Notes: generated by a model from the letters alone, not told the origin. Counted from the stretch's first letter, positions 30,251 to 39,860 are shown. The stretch is DNA of 64,000 nucleotides from Betaproteobacteria bacterium (GCA_028292435.1 JAQGMI010000072.1:103720-167719), one strand, 5' to 3'. Numbers and translations: made by a program.

Positions 30251-31759
30251 TTACATGTGGTATGCCGATTCGCCGTGTTCGTTGATGTCCAGACCTTCGC
30301 GTTCGACTTCTTCTGTCGTCCGTAGTCCGACAATGATGTCCGCGATCTTGAAGGCGATGAATGCCACGACCGCGGTCCAGACGACCGTGACGCCGACCGC
30401 TTTGGCCTGGATCAGCAACTGGTCCATGATCGGGTTGGAGCCGACTTTTGCGGTGACCCAGTCGGTGACCAGGCCCGGCCCGCCCAACTCTTGCGAGTTG
30501 AAGACGCCGGTTGCAAGCGCACCGAAGATCCCGCCGAGAGCGTGTACGCCGAAGACATCGAGCGCGTCGTCTGCGCCCAGCATTTTCTTCAGGCCATTGA
30601 CGCCCCAGAGGCACAGCGGGCCGGCAATGAGGCCGATCGCAAACGCACCGGGAATTCCGACGTTACCGGCAGCTGGCGTAATCGCTACAAGTCCGGCGAC
30701 TGCACCGGAAGCTGCGCCGAGCATCGAGGGTTTGCCCTTGAACATCCACTCGGCGAACATCCATGACAACACTGCGCAGGCGGTGGCCAGGAAAGTGTTC
30801 ATGAATGCCAGCGCGGCTGACCCGTTCGCTTCCAGCGCTGAACCGGCGTTGAACCCGAACCAGCCGAACCACAGCATGGCGGCGCCGATCATCGTCATCG
30901 TCAGGTTGTGCGGCGACATTGCTTCTTTGCCGTAACCGACGCGCTTGCCGAGCATGTAGGCGCCCACCAGGCCGGCAACACCGGCGTTGATATGGACTAC
31001 CGTGCCGCCCGCGAAGTCGAGTGCGCCCCATTGCCAGATCAGGCCGGCTTTACTGTTGAGTTCATCGACGACTTTCGGATCGGTGTACGCGTCGGGTCCC
31101 ATCCAGAACCAGACCATGTGGGCCATCGGCGCATAAGCGAAGGTGAACCACAACACCATGAAAATCAGCACTGCGGAAAACTTCATGCGTTCAGCGATCG
31201 AACCCAGGATCAGGCAGCAGGTAATCGCGGCAAAAGTCGCCTGGAACGCGACGAACACGAGTTCATACATCGGCGTGCCTTTGCTGAAAGTCGCGCCCAT
31301 TGCGAACTCGCCCTTCATCGCATCGAACGTGCCCTTCAGGAACAGCCGGTCGAATCCGCCGAAGAAGGCGTTGCCTTCCGTGAACGCAAGGCTGTAGCCA
31401 TAGATGCACCAGAGCACGGTGATCAACGAAAACGTGACGAAAACCTGCATCAGTACTGACAGCATATTTTTGCTGCGGACAAGGCCGCCGTAGAAAAGCG
31501 CCAGTGCCGGCACGCTCATCAAAAGTACAAGCGCGGTCGAGGTCAACATCCACGCGGTGTCGCCTTTGTTGGGCGTCGGCGCCGGTGTTGCGCTTGCCGC
31601 GGCGGGTGCCGCAGCAGCAGCCGGTGCGGCGGCCGGAGCGGCTGCGGCAGGTGCTTCAGCTGCAGGTTTTTCCGCTGCCTTGTCCTGGGCGACGGCGGGC
31701 AGTGCGCTGCCTAAACAAAAAGCGCCGGCGAGGGCCAGTACTGATATCAGACGTTTCAT
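30251..31759 (-). CDS. amtB: Ammonium transporter AmtB
   Basis: Inner-membrane ammonium channel of 502 residues. A cleavable signal peptide (about 1-24) is followed by an unusually long Ala/Pro/Glu-rich stretch (about 25-65) and then eleven membrane helices. The conserved motifs FYGGLVRSKN, WCIYGYSLAF, DFAGGTVVHINAG and FGVHALGGIFGALATG include the twin pore His residues. The ATG at 31759 is selected because GGGAG precedes it. It follows glnK by 13 bases, the usual pairing. Confidence 0.95.
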   Translation of the reverse strand: MKRLISVLALAGAFCLGSALPAVAQDKAAEKPAAEAPAAAAPAAAPAAAAAPAAASATPAPTPNKGDTAWMLTSTALVLLMSVPALALFYGGLVRSKNMLSVLMQVFVTFSLITVLWCIYGYSLAFTEGNAFFGGFDRLFLKGTFDAMKGEFAMGATFSKGTPMYELVFVAFQATFAAITCCLILGSIAERMKFSAVLIFMVLWFTFAYAPMAHMVWFWMGPDAYTDPKVVDELNSKAGLIWQWGALDFAGGTVVHINAGVAGLVGAYMLGKRVGYGKEAMSPHNLTMTMIGAAMLWFGWFGFNAGSALEANGSAALAFMNTFLATACAVLSWMFAEWMFKGKPSMLGAASGAVAGLVAITPAAGNVGIPGAFAIGLIAGPLCLWGVNGLKKMLGADDALDVFGVHALGGIFGALATGVFNSQELGGPGLVTDWVTAKVGSNPIMDQLLIQAKAVGVTVVWTAVVAFIAFKIADIIVGLRTTEEVEREGLDINEHGESAYHM

Positions 31760-31772
31760 TGTTGTGTCTCCC

Positions 31773-32153
<381 letters not shown>

Positions 32154-32165
32154 TTATCGCGTGAC

Positions 32166-33092
32166 TTAGAAAGTTTTCTGAACGTAGATGGTGCCGGTGC
32201 TTTTGCCGATGTCGTTCGGGAACGGTCCGCTGGTGGCGCTCAGACCGGTGACGCCGTCTCCGATGCCGCCGTAACCCGCTTTGTTGTAGTTAAACAACTT
32301 GGTCCAGTAGGCACCGACCGTGAAGTCTTTCGGCAATGCATAGCTCGCGCCCAGCTTGACGTCTTTGTATGTGAATAACGAGTCATTACTCGCCAGTCGT
32401 CCACCCGGCACGGTGGTTGGGTTGAGTGAACTCGTGCCGCGATACTTCTGCCAGCCCCAGTGCCCGATCAACGTGAAACCGGTGTCGGGTATCGGATAGG
32501 CCGCACTCAAGTCGAGGTATGAAGTGCCTTTGCTGTCCTTGACGCCGAACGTGTCGCTCTTGAGGCTGTATGAATATTTGAGCGTCACCCATTTCCAGGA
32601 CGGCGCGACGTAGAGTTCCCACGTGTCTGCCTTTGGCGTGCCGGTGGGCGCCGCGGTCAGATTGGTGTTGATGCTGCCCGGATACCAGTAGTACAAGGTG
32701 CCGAGATCGACAACGAAGTCGTTAGGCAAATTCCATTTGTAGCCGCCGTAGAAATCCATCTCCATGCTGCCGCCTTCACCATACGTACCTTGCACGGTGC
32801 CGGGCACTGCATTGGTTGCGTTTTCCTTGAGCCAGCTAATGTTCGACGCCCAGGTGCCGGCGTAAAAACCCGATTCATGGGCGTAGTCAAATCCGCCTTG
32901 AACGGCCGGTTTGCGCCCAGTCTGGCTTAAGCCGCGGAATATATACTGGCTGAATAACCCGACGTTGCCTGTCAGCGTATACGGTGGTTTTGCTTCCTCA
33001 GGTTTCGCCGCAGGCGCTGCCTGTGCGGCCGCGAGCCCGGGTAGCGCGAGAGCTGCAGCAAACGCGCCAACCTTGAGTGCTTTCTTGAGCAT
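32166..33092 (-). CDS. TorF-family putative porin
   Basis: An outer-membrane protein of 308 residues with a signal peptide ending near LPGLAAAQA and a short Ala/Pro/Lys/Glu spacer. The region starting TGNVGLFSQYIFRGLSQT is the hallmark of the TorF (gcw_chp) family, and the protein ends in Phe (VQKTF) as outer-membrane barrels do. The ATG at 33092 has AAAGGG at proper spacing and is preferred over 33098. It leads the glnK-amtB operon under nitrogen control, so it may admit ammonium or a nitrogen compound through the outer membrane. Confidence 0.85.
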   Translation of the reverse strand: MLKKALKVGAFAAALALPGLAAAQAAPAAKPEEAKPPYTLTGNVGLFSQYIFRGLSQTGRKPAVQGGFDYAHESGFYAGTWASNISWLKENATNAVPGTVQGTYGEGGSMEMDFYGGYKWNLPNDFVVDLGTLYYWYPGSINTNLTAAPTGTPKADTWELYVAPSWKWVTLKYSYSLKSDTFGVKDSKGTSYLDLSAAYPIPDTGFTLIGHWGWQKYRGTSSLNPTTVPGGRLASNDSLFTYKDVKLGASYALPKDFTVGAYWTKLFNYNKAGYGGIGDGVTGLSATSGPFPNDIGKSTGTIYVQKTF

Positions 33093-33141
33093 GATCATCC
33101 CTTTCGATTGTTAACAAATGTAGGTACTACAGCGAGGTCTC

Positions 33142-33157
33142 AGCAGGGATCGTGCCA
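33142..33157 (-). promoter_or_regulatory. Sigma-54 promoter of the porin-glnK-amtB operon
   Basis: The minus strand reads TGGCACGATCCCTGCT, which differs from the RpoN consensus (TGGCAC, five bases, TTGC, W) at only one -12 position. The GG and GC doublets are correctly spaced. It lies about 50 bases before the porin start and is paired with NtrC-type enhancer sites. Confidence 0.8.
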
Positions 33158-33221
33158 GTACTTAAACGCTTGAAAACACTTGGATTACACTACACATGAG
33201 ACATTCAAAACGAGAGTACGC

Positions 33222-33236
33222 GCACCGAAGTGAAGC
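33222..33236. promoter_or_regulatory. Secondary NtrC-like enhancer site
   Basis: GCACCGAAGTGAAGC matches the NtrC dyad GCACCAACATGGTGC at 10 of 15 positions. It starts exactly 30 bases from the strong site, close to three helical turns, as in paired glnA enhancers. Weak alone but supported by position. Confidence 0.5.
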
Positions 33237-33251
33237 ACACGCCAGTGAGTA

Positions 33252-33266
33252 GCACCAGCATGGTGC
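33252..33266. promoter_or_regulatory. Strong NtrC enhancer site
   Basis: GCACCAGCATGGTGC is a perfect dyad, differing at a single spacer base from the classic NtrC site GCACCAACATGGTGC. It lies about 95-110 bases upstream of the sigma-54 promoter, a standard enhancer distance. Confidence 0.85.
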
Positions 33267-33377
33267 ATCAGCGGTATGACGGGCACGCGAAAGAACCCGG
33301 CTCCATGGCCCAGCCAATTTCCCATGTCGAGCGGTTAAATTAAAATCGAGGCTTTCCTGACCGACAAGGGCAAGCTC

Positions 33378-33617
33378 ATGCTCAATCAACAATTCGTCGA
33401 TGACTTAAGCGCAAGAATTAAAGAGATGCTTGCCAAAACCCCGGCACGCGACATCGAGACGAATATGCGCGCTATGTTGGGTTCGATGTTCGAGCGCCTC
33501 GAGCTCGTGACAAGGCGCGAGTTCGATATTCAGACTGAAATTCTCGCGCGCACGCGCGAAAAACTTGCCGAGCTCGAAAGCCGGCTCGCAGCGCTCGACA
33601 AAGCGAACAAATCGTAA
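33378..33617 (+). CDS. ubiK: Ubiquinone biosynthesis accessory factor UbiK
   Basis: A 79-residue BMFP/YqiC-type protein that helps assemble the Ubi complex. The N-terminal helix FVDDLSARIKEMLAKTP is amphipathic. The C-terminal half is a trimeric coiled coil (REFDIQTEILARTREKLAELESRLAAL). It is transcribed away from the nitrogen operon and shares its upstream region. Confidence 0.88.
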   Translation: MLNQQFVDDLSARIKEMLAKTPARDIETNMRAMLGSMFERLELVTRREFDIQTEILARTREKLAELESRLAALDKANKS

Positions 33618-33749
33618 CAAGCGGGTTGCGGTTTTTTAAGAGCTTGGCTGCCGAGATGTCGATAGGCCGTAAGACCTAAGCGCTCGCAGCCCGCTCGCGC
33701 GTTAAACGGTTTGTCGTCATTTCATACCCGGGTGTTGCGCCGGGCGCTG

Positions 33750-35246
33750 ATGTCGCTTGCCGTGCTGTATAGCCGCTCACTCGCCGGGATGGAAGCATCG
33801 CTGGTAACGGTCGAAGCCCATCTCGCCAATGGCCTGCCGAGCTTTACCATCGTTGGCCTGCCCGAAGCCGAAGTGAAGGAAGCAAAGGACCGCGTACGCG
33901 CCGCATTGCAGAACGCGCGCTTTGAATTTCCTGCGCGGCGCATCACTGTCAACCTCGCGCCAGCGGATTTGCCGAAAGAGAGCGGTCGGTTCGATCTGCC
34001 GATTGCATTGGGCATTCTTGCGGCGTCCGGACAGTTGCCGGGCGAAAGTCTTAGCCAATACGAATTCGCGGGCGAACTTGCATTGACGGGAGAACTGCGG
34101 CCGATCCGCGGCACACTGGCCATGATGTACGGCGCCAGCCGGGATCAACGCGCGTTCGTCGTACCTTTCCAAAACGCTCCCGAAGCCGCGCTCGTCGAAG
34201 GCGCAAAAGTTTACGCTGCCCGAAATCTGCTTGAGGTGTGCGCGCACTTAGCCGGCCGCGAACTGCTCACACTGTGTCGCGATGTGCCGGCGACATCGTC
34301 TGAATCGCTGCCAGATCTGGCTGAAGTCAAAGGACAGGCGCATGCCAAGCGTGCGCTCGAAGTCGCCGCGGCGGGTGAGCACAGTCTCATCATGGTTGGC
34401 CCGCCCGGGTCAGGGAAAACGATGCTTGCAACGAGGCTCGCGGGCATTCTGCCGCCGATGACGCAGGACGAAGCATTGCGCGCCGCGGCGATCCAATCTT
34501 TGGGCAGCGCGGGCTTCGATCTGCGCAATTGGCGGCGGCGGCCGTTCCGCGCGCCGCACCACACTGCATCGGGTGTGGCGCTGGTCGGTGGCGGCAGCAA
34601 TCCGCGCCCCGGTGAAATTTCGCTCGCGATGCACGGCGTGTTGTTTCTCGACGAACTACCTGAATTCAGTCGCAGCGTGCTCGAAGTCCTGCGCCAGCCG
34701 CTCGAATCCGGGCGCGTGACCGTCTCGCGCGCTGCGCGCCAGGCCGAATTCCCGGCCGAGTTCCAGCTGATTGCCGCCATGAACCCCTGTCCGTGCGGCT
34801 ACCTCGGCCATTACCTCGCCCGCTGTCGATGTACACCCGATCAGGTGGCGCGTTACCGCGGCCGCATCTCGGGGCCGCTCATTGATCGCATCGATTTGCA
34901 GATAGAAGTGCCCGCGGTGGCTGAAAAAGATCTGATGCGCGTGGCCGACGGCGAATCGAGCGATGTGGTGCGCGCACGCGTGGAGACGGCAGCAGCGCGT
35001 CAGCGCGCGCGCCAGGGAAAGCCCAATTCAAAACTATCGACGCGTGAAATCGATGAAATCTGTGTGCCGGATGCGGCCGGCGCCGTACTGCTGACGCAGG
35101 CAATTAGCAGGCTCGGGCTGACTGCGCGCGCCTATCATCGGGCGCTGAAAGTTGCGCGCACGATTGCAGATCTCGCAGGCCAGCCGTTGATTGCAAGCGC
35201 ACATATCGCCGAGGCGATTCAATTTCGGCGGTTTGACCGCGGGTAA
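33750..35246 (+). CDS. comM: Mg-chelatase-like AAA ATPase ComM (YifB)
   Basis: A 498-residue AAA+ helicase-type protein that promotes branch migration during natural transformation in other bacteria. An N-terminal ChlI-like domain begins SLAGMEASLVTVEAHLANG. Walker A is GPPGSGKTMLA near residue 217 and Walker B is LFLDELPEF. The zinc-finger-like NPCPCGYLGHYL plus CRC follow. The ATG at 33750 is favoured; the reading from TTG at 33711 adds an unconserved stretch. Confidence 0.92.
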   Translation: MSLAVLYSRSLAGMEASLVTVEAHLANGLPSFTIVGLPEAEVKEAKDRVRAALQNARFEFPARRITVNLAPADLPKESGRFDLPIALGILAASGQLPGESLSQYEFAGELALTGELRPIRGTLAMMYGASRDQRAFVVPFQNAPEAALVEGAKVYAARNLLEVCAHLAGRELLTLCRDVPATSSESLPDLAEVKGQAHAKRALEVAAAGEHSLIMVGPPGSGKTMLATRLAGILPPMTQDEALRAAAIQSLGSAGFDLRNWRRRPFRAPHHTASGVALVGGGSNPRPGEISLAMHGVLFLDELPEFSRSVLEVLRQPLESGRVTVSRAARQAEFPAEFQLIAAMNPCPCGYLGHYLARCRCTPDQVARYRGRISGPLIDRIDLQIEVPAVAEKDLMRVADGESSDVVRARVETAAARQRARQGKPNSKLSTREIDEICVPDAAGAVLLTQAISRLGLTARAYHRALKVARTIADLAGQPLIASAHIAEAIQFRRFDRG

Positions 35247-35316
35247 GGTGCTCGCATTACGCAGACTATAATCGGCGGATGAAACTGCCGCGATTGCCCG
35301 CCGCTTCACGTCTGCA

Positions 35317-36531
35317 ATGACCTCACAGCAACAAAAAGATCGCGCAACGCTGGTGCTTGCCGCCATGCTCGCCGGCCTCGCAACGCTGGGCCCATTTGCC
35401 ATCGATACTTACATGCCCTCGTTTCCTGCGATGGGGCGCGCACTGAATGCGACGACGCTCGAGATGCAGCAGACGCTGTCCGCGTACCTGCTGCCGTTCG
35501 CTTGCATGATGTTGTTTCACGGCGCGTTGACCGATTCATTTGGCCGGCGGCCCGTGATACTGGGCGGGCTGTTGGTATTCATCGCCGCCTCGATCGGCTG
35601 CGCGCTCGCGCAATCCTTGCCCCAACTGTTGCTCTTTCGCGCGGTGCAGGGCATGTCCGCGGGCACCGGGATGGTGGCGGGCCGCGCGATGATCCGCGAC
35701 ATTTATCCCGGTCACCAGGCACAACGCGTGATGTCGATGGTGACGATGATCTTCGGACTTGCTCCGGCTATCGCGCCGATTCTCGGCGGCTGGCTTGAAG
35801 TGTGGTTCGGGTGGCGCGCGATTTTCGTTTTCCTGGCGCTGTTCTCGGGCCTGCTGTTCGCCGGTTGCCATTTTCAGCTCGCCGAGTCATTGCCGCCCGA
35901 AAAACGTCATCCCTTTAAATTACGGCCTCTGCTCGCCAATTATGTGAAGCTCTTCGGCAGCGTAAAGTTCGGTTTGCTGTCATCGGCGATTGCATTGAAC
36001 TTTGCCGGATTTTTCTTATACGTTGCGTCGGCGCCGGCGGTCATCTACGGATTACTCGGCCTTAACGAAAATCAGTTCGCGTATCTGTTCGTGCCGGGAA
36101 TTGCGGGTGTGGTTGCCGGCGCCTTCGTGTCGGGCCGTTTGGCGGGCAAGCTGTCGCCGCGGCGAACCGTGCTTTACGGATACGCGATCATGGCCGCCGC
36201 GGCTGCCTTCAATCTGGTCTATCACGCGCTGTTCGGACCGGCGCTGCCGTGGACGGTGCTACCGGTGATGATTTATGCTGTCGGCATGGCGCTCGCGATG
36301 CCAAGTATTACCCTGCTGGTTCTAGACTTGTTTCCGGATAACCGCGGCCTTGCCGCATCGCTACAGGGGGCGCAGCAAAGCTTCTTTTCGGGGCTTGCCG
36401 CGGGGCTGTTATCGCCCTACTTGTCCGGCACCGGCCTTGCACTCGCGGGAGGGATGGCAGCGCTCGTCGCATGCGGCTTCGCGTGCTGGTATATTTTTGG
36501 CCGAATGTCGGCGATGGAATCCAGAGCGTGA
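35317..36531 (+). CDS. Bcr/CflA-type multidrug efflux MFS transporter
   Basis: Inner-membrane drug/proton antiporter of 404 residues with twelve membrane segments. The N-terminal FAIDTYMPSFPAMG, the HGALTDSFGRRPVIL loop and the FLRAVQGM-like LLFRAVQGMSAG identify the Bcr/CflA group. It overlaps the following transporter gene by four bases. Confidence 0.88.
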   Translation: MTSQQQKDRATLVLAAMLAGLATLGPFAIDTYMPSFPAMGRALNATTLEMQQTLSAYLLPFACMMLFHGALTDSFGRRPVILGGLLVFIAASIGCALAQSLPQLLLFRAVQGMSAGTGMVAGRAMIRDIYPGHQAQRVMSMVTMIFGLAPAIAPILGGWLEVWFGWRAIFVFLALFSGLLFAGCHFQLAESLPPEKRHPFKLRPLLANYVKLFGSVKFGLLSSAIALNFAGFFLYVASAPAVIYGLLGLNENQFAYLFVPGIAGVVAGAFVSGRLAGKLSPRRTVLYGYAIMAAAAAFNLVYHALFGPALPWTVLPVMIYAVGMALAMPSITLLVLDLFPDNRGLAASLQGAQQSFFSGLAAGLLSPYLSGTGLALAGGMAALVACGFACWYIFGRMSAMESRA

Positions 36532-37553
36532 ACGAAGTTTCCAGTTGGGTCGAAGAAAAACGCTCCGCGTACCTGTATCGGATTGTCGCCTCATGCGAAG
36601 CAGGCACACCGCGCCAGAAATTATTTCTAAATCTTGCGCGGGAAGCCGAAGCGCAGGCGGCAATCTGGGAAAAGAAAGCGCTCCAGGCAGGCGGAACAAT
36701 CCCGCCGTTTGAACCGGACGTGCGTTCGCGGGTCGTCGCGGGGCTCGTGCGGCGGCATGGTCCCCGCCGGTTGCGTACCGTACTCGCCGCGATGAAAGTG
36801 CGCGGCATGTCTGTTTACGCAAGCAATTCCGGCCAGGCCGTGCCGCACCAGATCGACGAAAGCGGCCATCACAGCGGCCTGTCGGGCGGCGGCAATTTGC
36901 GCGCCGCGGTGTTCGGCGTGAATGACGGGCTCATATCCAATGCGAGTTTGATCCTTGGCGTCGCCGGAGCGAACGCAGAAACGGCGACAATCCTGTTGAC
37001 CGGGGCTGCCGGACTTGTCGCGGGCGCGTTTTCGATGGCCGCGGGCGAATACGTCTCGGTGCGCTCGCAACGTGAAATGTACGAATATCAAATCGGCCTC
37101 GAACGCGAAGAGTTGGCCCAATATCCCGAGGAAGAAGCGCTGGAGCTCGCGTTGATCTACGAGGCGCGTGGCGTAAACCCGGACGATGCACTGCGCACCG
37201 CGAAGCAAATCATTGCCGATCCGGAGCGGGCACTCGACACGCTCGCGCGCGAAGAACTCGGGCTCAATCCCGACGAACTTGGTTCGCCATGGGGGGCGGC
37301 GCTGTCTTCTTTTATTTCATTCGGCGTGGGCGGCTTGATCCCATTGCTGCCGTTTCTCTTTGCTCTTGGCAGACATAATTTAGTAGCGGTCATTGCGTTG
37401 ACAGCCGTTGCGTTGTTTTCAGTGGGTGCGACCTTGTCGCTCTTTACCGGACGCAATGCCATATTAAGCGGCCTTCGCATGCTCGCCATCGGCGCAACCG
37501 CGGGCAGCATCACGTACTTTATCGGCGCATGGCTGGGCGTAAACCTCGCCTAA
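36528..37553 (+). CDS. VIT1/CCC1 transporter with ferritin-like N-terminal domain
   Basis: A 341-residue protein. Residues 1 to about 120 resemble a ferritin/rubrerythrin-like helical domain (REAEAQAAIWEKKAL with candidate iron-binding Glu). The rest is a VIT1/CCC1 iron/manganese transporter: FGVNDGLISNASLILGV, FSMAAGEYVSVRSQREM and later hydrophobic segments. The GTG at 36528 overlaps the upstream stop (GTGA) and gives a sensible start; a reading from 36471 would lie within the MFS gene. Likely exports or detoxifies Fe(II) or Mn(II). Confidence 0.85.
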   Translation: MNEVSSWVEEKRSAYLYRIVASCEAGTPRQKLFLNLAREAEAQAAIWEKKALQAGGTIPPFEPDVRSRVVAGLVRRHGPRRLRTVLAAMKVRGMSVYASNSGQAVPHQIDESGHHSGLSGGGNLRAAVFGVNDGLISNASLILGVAGANAETATILLTGAAGLVAGAFSMAAGEYVSVRSQREMYEYQIGLEREELAQYPEEEALELALIYEARGVNPDDALRTAKQIIADPERALDTLAREELGLNPDELGSPWGAALSSFISFGVGGLIPLLPFLFALGRHNLVAVIALTAVALFSVGATLSLFTGRNAILSGLRMLAIGATAGSITYFIGAWLGVNLA

Positions 37554-37619
37554 TCAGTATTGAGTGTCGCCGTCCCGGAATCAGGGTCTTCGGGTGTGCA
37601 GTGTTGAAGTAATCCACAT

Positions 37620-38039
37620 TTACGGCAGCGGCTTGATCTCGAAATCGTGTGTGATCGTTGCGGTTTTGGCCAACATAATCGACGCCGAACAGTATTTTTC
37701 CGCTGACAAGTGAATCGCGCGTTCCACCTGCTGGGTTTTCAGATCTGTACCGGTGATGACGAAATGAAAGTGAATCTTCGTGAAGACTTTCGGATCTTCG
37801 CTTGCGCGTTCCGAATCAATCTCAACCGTGCAGTCCGCGATCGCCGCGCGCGATTTTTTCAAGATGTGCACGACGTCGTACGCCGTGCACGCGCCGGTGC
37901 CGATAAGCACCGTCTCCATGGGCCGCATGCCGATGTTGCGGCCGCCGCCTTCGGGCGCGCCATCCATGACGATCGCATGGCCGCTGCCCGATTCGCCGAC
38001 GAAACACACGTCTTCAACCCATTTGATTCTGGCTTTCAT
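37620..38039 (-). CDS. OsmC family peroxiredoxin-like protein
   Basis: A 139-residue OsmC/YhfA-type protein. Two conserved cysteines appear in GTGACTAYDVV and in AEKYCSASIML, as in hydroperoxide-reducing OsmC/Ohr proteins, and the N-terminal Arg of OsmC chemistry has a candidate in GRNIGMRPME. The sub-group with this spacing (YhfA-like) is less studied, so peroxide reduction is inferred. It runs one base from the ydcF-like gene upstream on the same strand. Confidence 0.85.
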   Translation of the reverse strand: MKARIKWVEDVCFVGESGSGHAIVMDGAPEGGGRNIGMRPMETVLIGTGACTAYDVVHILKKSRAAIADCTVEIDSERASEDPKVFTKIHFHFVITGTDLKTQQVERAIHLSAEKYCSASIMLAKTATITHDFEIKPLP

Positions 38040-38040
38040 G

Positions 38041-38787
38041 TCATTCCTTCAACAATGTTTTTAAACGGTACCAAACCAACCCCAGTCCTTCGTGGCAAAA
38101 CCGCGCGCTCAGCAGGAAGCCGTCTGCGCTTGGTAGAAAGTCGGACGCGCGTATTGGTCCGGCGGTTGCGAAACGCGTCGGCGCTGCGATCACGGTAAAA
38201 CCTGCCGCTTCGAATACCCGGCGCGAACGCGGCATGTGAAATGCGTGGGTGATCAGGTAAATCCGCTTAATGCCGGCGCGATTCAGAATCGTATAACTAT
38301 TGCGCGCGTTTTCAAATGTATTGCCGGACGTCTCCTCGCTCCATCTGACCGGAATTCGCCATTCTTCTTCAAGCACTGCGCGCATCTGCGCCGCTTCCGG
38401 CGTCGCATTGCCGAGTGGGTTGCCGCCGGTCACCAGGATAGGTTTGGTGCTGCGTTTATAGATTAGCGCGCCATAGCGCAACCGTTCGAGTGAGGCGCTG
38501 TTGACCGTATCGTGACCGTATTCGGGCGCATTCCGATAGCTGCCGCCGCCCAATATTACGATCGCATCGGCCGATTGCTCCAACGGGTCCGCATAAGGCG
38601 GTTCGATCCCGGTTAGCAACGCGCCGCCAACGAGCGGCATCGACAGGAGCAATACGACGCCGATCCCGCCCACGATGAGCGCCCGTCCGGTCCGCGGCCG
38701 GCGGGTCAGCACGAAGCATCCAGCCAGCGCGACCAACAGCGGTAAAAGTGGCGGCAGGAGCCACGCGGCGAGCATTGAGGCTGTCAT
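38041..38787 (-). CDS. YdcF/ElyC-type DUF218 membrane protein
   Basis: A 248-residue protein with two N-terminal membrane segments and a DUF218 domain (IVILGGGSYRNAPEY, VTGGNPLGNATPEA, YLITHAFHMPRSRRVFEAAG). ElyC-like proteins affect envelope precursor use at low temperature. The precise role is unknown. Together with the OsmC gene it forms a two-gene minus-strand unit upstream of rplM. Confidence 0.82.
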   Translation of the reverse strand: MTASMLAAWLLPPLLPLLVALAGCFVLTRRPRTGRALIVGGIGVVLLLSMPLVGGALLTGIEPPYADPLEQSADAIVILGGGSYRNAPEYGHDTVNSASLERLRYGALIYKRSTKPILVTGGNPLGNATPEAAQMRAVLEEEWRIPVRWSEETSGNTFENARNSYTILNRAGIKRIYLITHAFHMPRSRRVFEAAGFTVIAAPTRFATAGPIRASDFLPSADGFLLSARFCHEGLGLVWYRLKTLLKE

Positions 38788-38844
38788 GGCGATTCGGGCA
38801 GCCAGGTAGTTGTATTCAAGGGTATTGGCGGGGGCGGCGCGGGT

Positions 38845-38874
38845 TTGACAGCGAAACGATTTTTACCATATAAT
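38845..38874 (+). promoter_or_regulatory. Sigma-70 promoter of rplM-rpsI
   Basis: TTGACA at 38845-38850 and TATAAT at 38869-38874 are both perfect consensus hexamers with an 18-base spacer. The start of rplM is 50 bases after the -10, consistent with a strong ribosomal-protein promoter. Confidence 0.85.
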
Positions 38875-38924
38875 CCAAAGCTTTCTGCAATTTATAACGA
38901 GTTAACAAGGCAGCGAGTTCGGAT

Positions 38925-39359
38925 ATGAAAACATTTTCGGCGAAAGCCCACGAAGTCACGCACGACTGGTACGTCGTCGATGCTCAGGATAAGGTGCTCG
39001 GACGCCTCGCAGCGACGCTTGCGCATCGTTTGCGCGGCAAGCATAAGCCTGAATTTACGCCGCACGTCGACGTTGGCGATTATATCGTCGTCGTTAACGC
39101 CGATAAGCTGCGCGTGACCGGCGACAAGGCGCGCGATAAGCTTTACCACCGGCACAGCACATACCCGGGCGGCATTTACACCACCAACTTCACGAAGTTG
39201 CAGGCCAAACATCCGCGTCGCGTTCTCGAGATGGCGGTCAAAGGCATGTTGCCCAAGGGTCCGCTCGGTTACGCAATGCTGAAAAAATTAAAAGTCTATG
39301 CGGGCACTGCGCATCCGCACGCGGCGCAATTGCCGAAAACTCTTGAAATAAGGGCCTGA
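38925..39359 (+). CDS. rplM: 50S ribosomal protein L13
   Basis: A 144-residue large-subunit protein that binds 23S rRNA early in assembly. It begins [20 protein letters not shown] and contains the typical [18 protein letters not shown] and [17 protein letters not shown]. It precedes rpsI by four bases, the conserved L13-S9 pair, under a strong promoter. Confidence 0.98.
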   Translation: MKTFSAKAHEVTHDWYVVDAQDKVLGRLAATLAHRLRGKHKPEFTPHVDVGDYIVVVNADKLRVTGDKARDKLYHRHSTYPGGIYTTNFTKLQAKHPRRVLEMAVKGMLPKGPLGYAMLKKLKVYAGTAHPHAAQLPKTLEIRA

Positions 39360-39363
39360 TCTC

Positions 39364-39765
39364 ATGGCATCCAAGCAACCGCAATACAACTATGGCACGG
39401 GCCGCCGCAAGAGCGCCGTCGCGCGTGTTTTCATGAAGCCGGGCAAAGGCGACATCATCGTCAATGACAAGCCGGTCGATATATTCTTCTCGCGCGAAAC
39501 CGGCCGCATGGTCGTACGGCAGCCACTGGTACTCACTGATAAGCTCAACGCTTTCGACATCATGGTGAATGTCGATGGCGGCGGCGAATCGGGTCAGGCC
39601 GGCGCAGTTCGTCACGGCATTACGCGTGCGTTGATTGAGTTCGACGAAGCGCTCAAGCCAATTTTGAAGAAGGCCGGTCTGGTAACGCGCGATGCGCGCG
39701 AAGTCGAGCGCAAGAAAGTCGGCTTGCACAAAGCACGACGTCGTAAACAGTTCTCGAAACGCTAA
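39364..39765 (+). CDS. rpsI: 30S ribosomal protein S9
   Basis: A 133-residue small-subunit protein whose C-terminal tail reaches the tRNA P site. The family start [14 protein letters not shown] and the tail [12 protein letters not shown] are exact. It is followed by a terminator hairpin. Confidence 0.98.
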   Translation: MASKQPQYNYGTGRRKSAVARVFMKPGKGDIIVNDKPVDIFFSRETGRMVVRQPLVLTDKLNAFDIMVNVDGGGESGQAGAVRHGITRALIEFDEALKPILKKAGLVTRDAREVERKKVGLHKARRRKQFSKR

Positions 39766-39785
39766 CCTTCGGGTGTTGGCCGTTA

Positions 39786-39811
39786 AAGCCGCCTGCGGGC
39801 GGCTTTTTCAT
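39786..39811 (+). terminator. Terminator after rpsI
   Basis: AAAGCCGCC pairs with GGCGGCTTT around a short TGCG loop and is followed by TTT, giving a strong Rho-independent terminator 21 bases after the rpsI stop. Confidence 0.88.
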
Positions 39812-39860
39812 TTGTAACTTACAATAAAGCGAAGCGCTTTTTCGGGTGCAGGTGACTGGA

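Noticed and set aside
33162..33392. A 76-codon minus-strand frame upstream of the porin
   Set aside because: It covers the sigma-54 promoter and the NtrC sites and has no coding signature.
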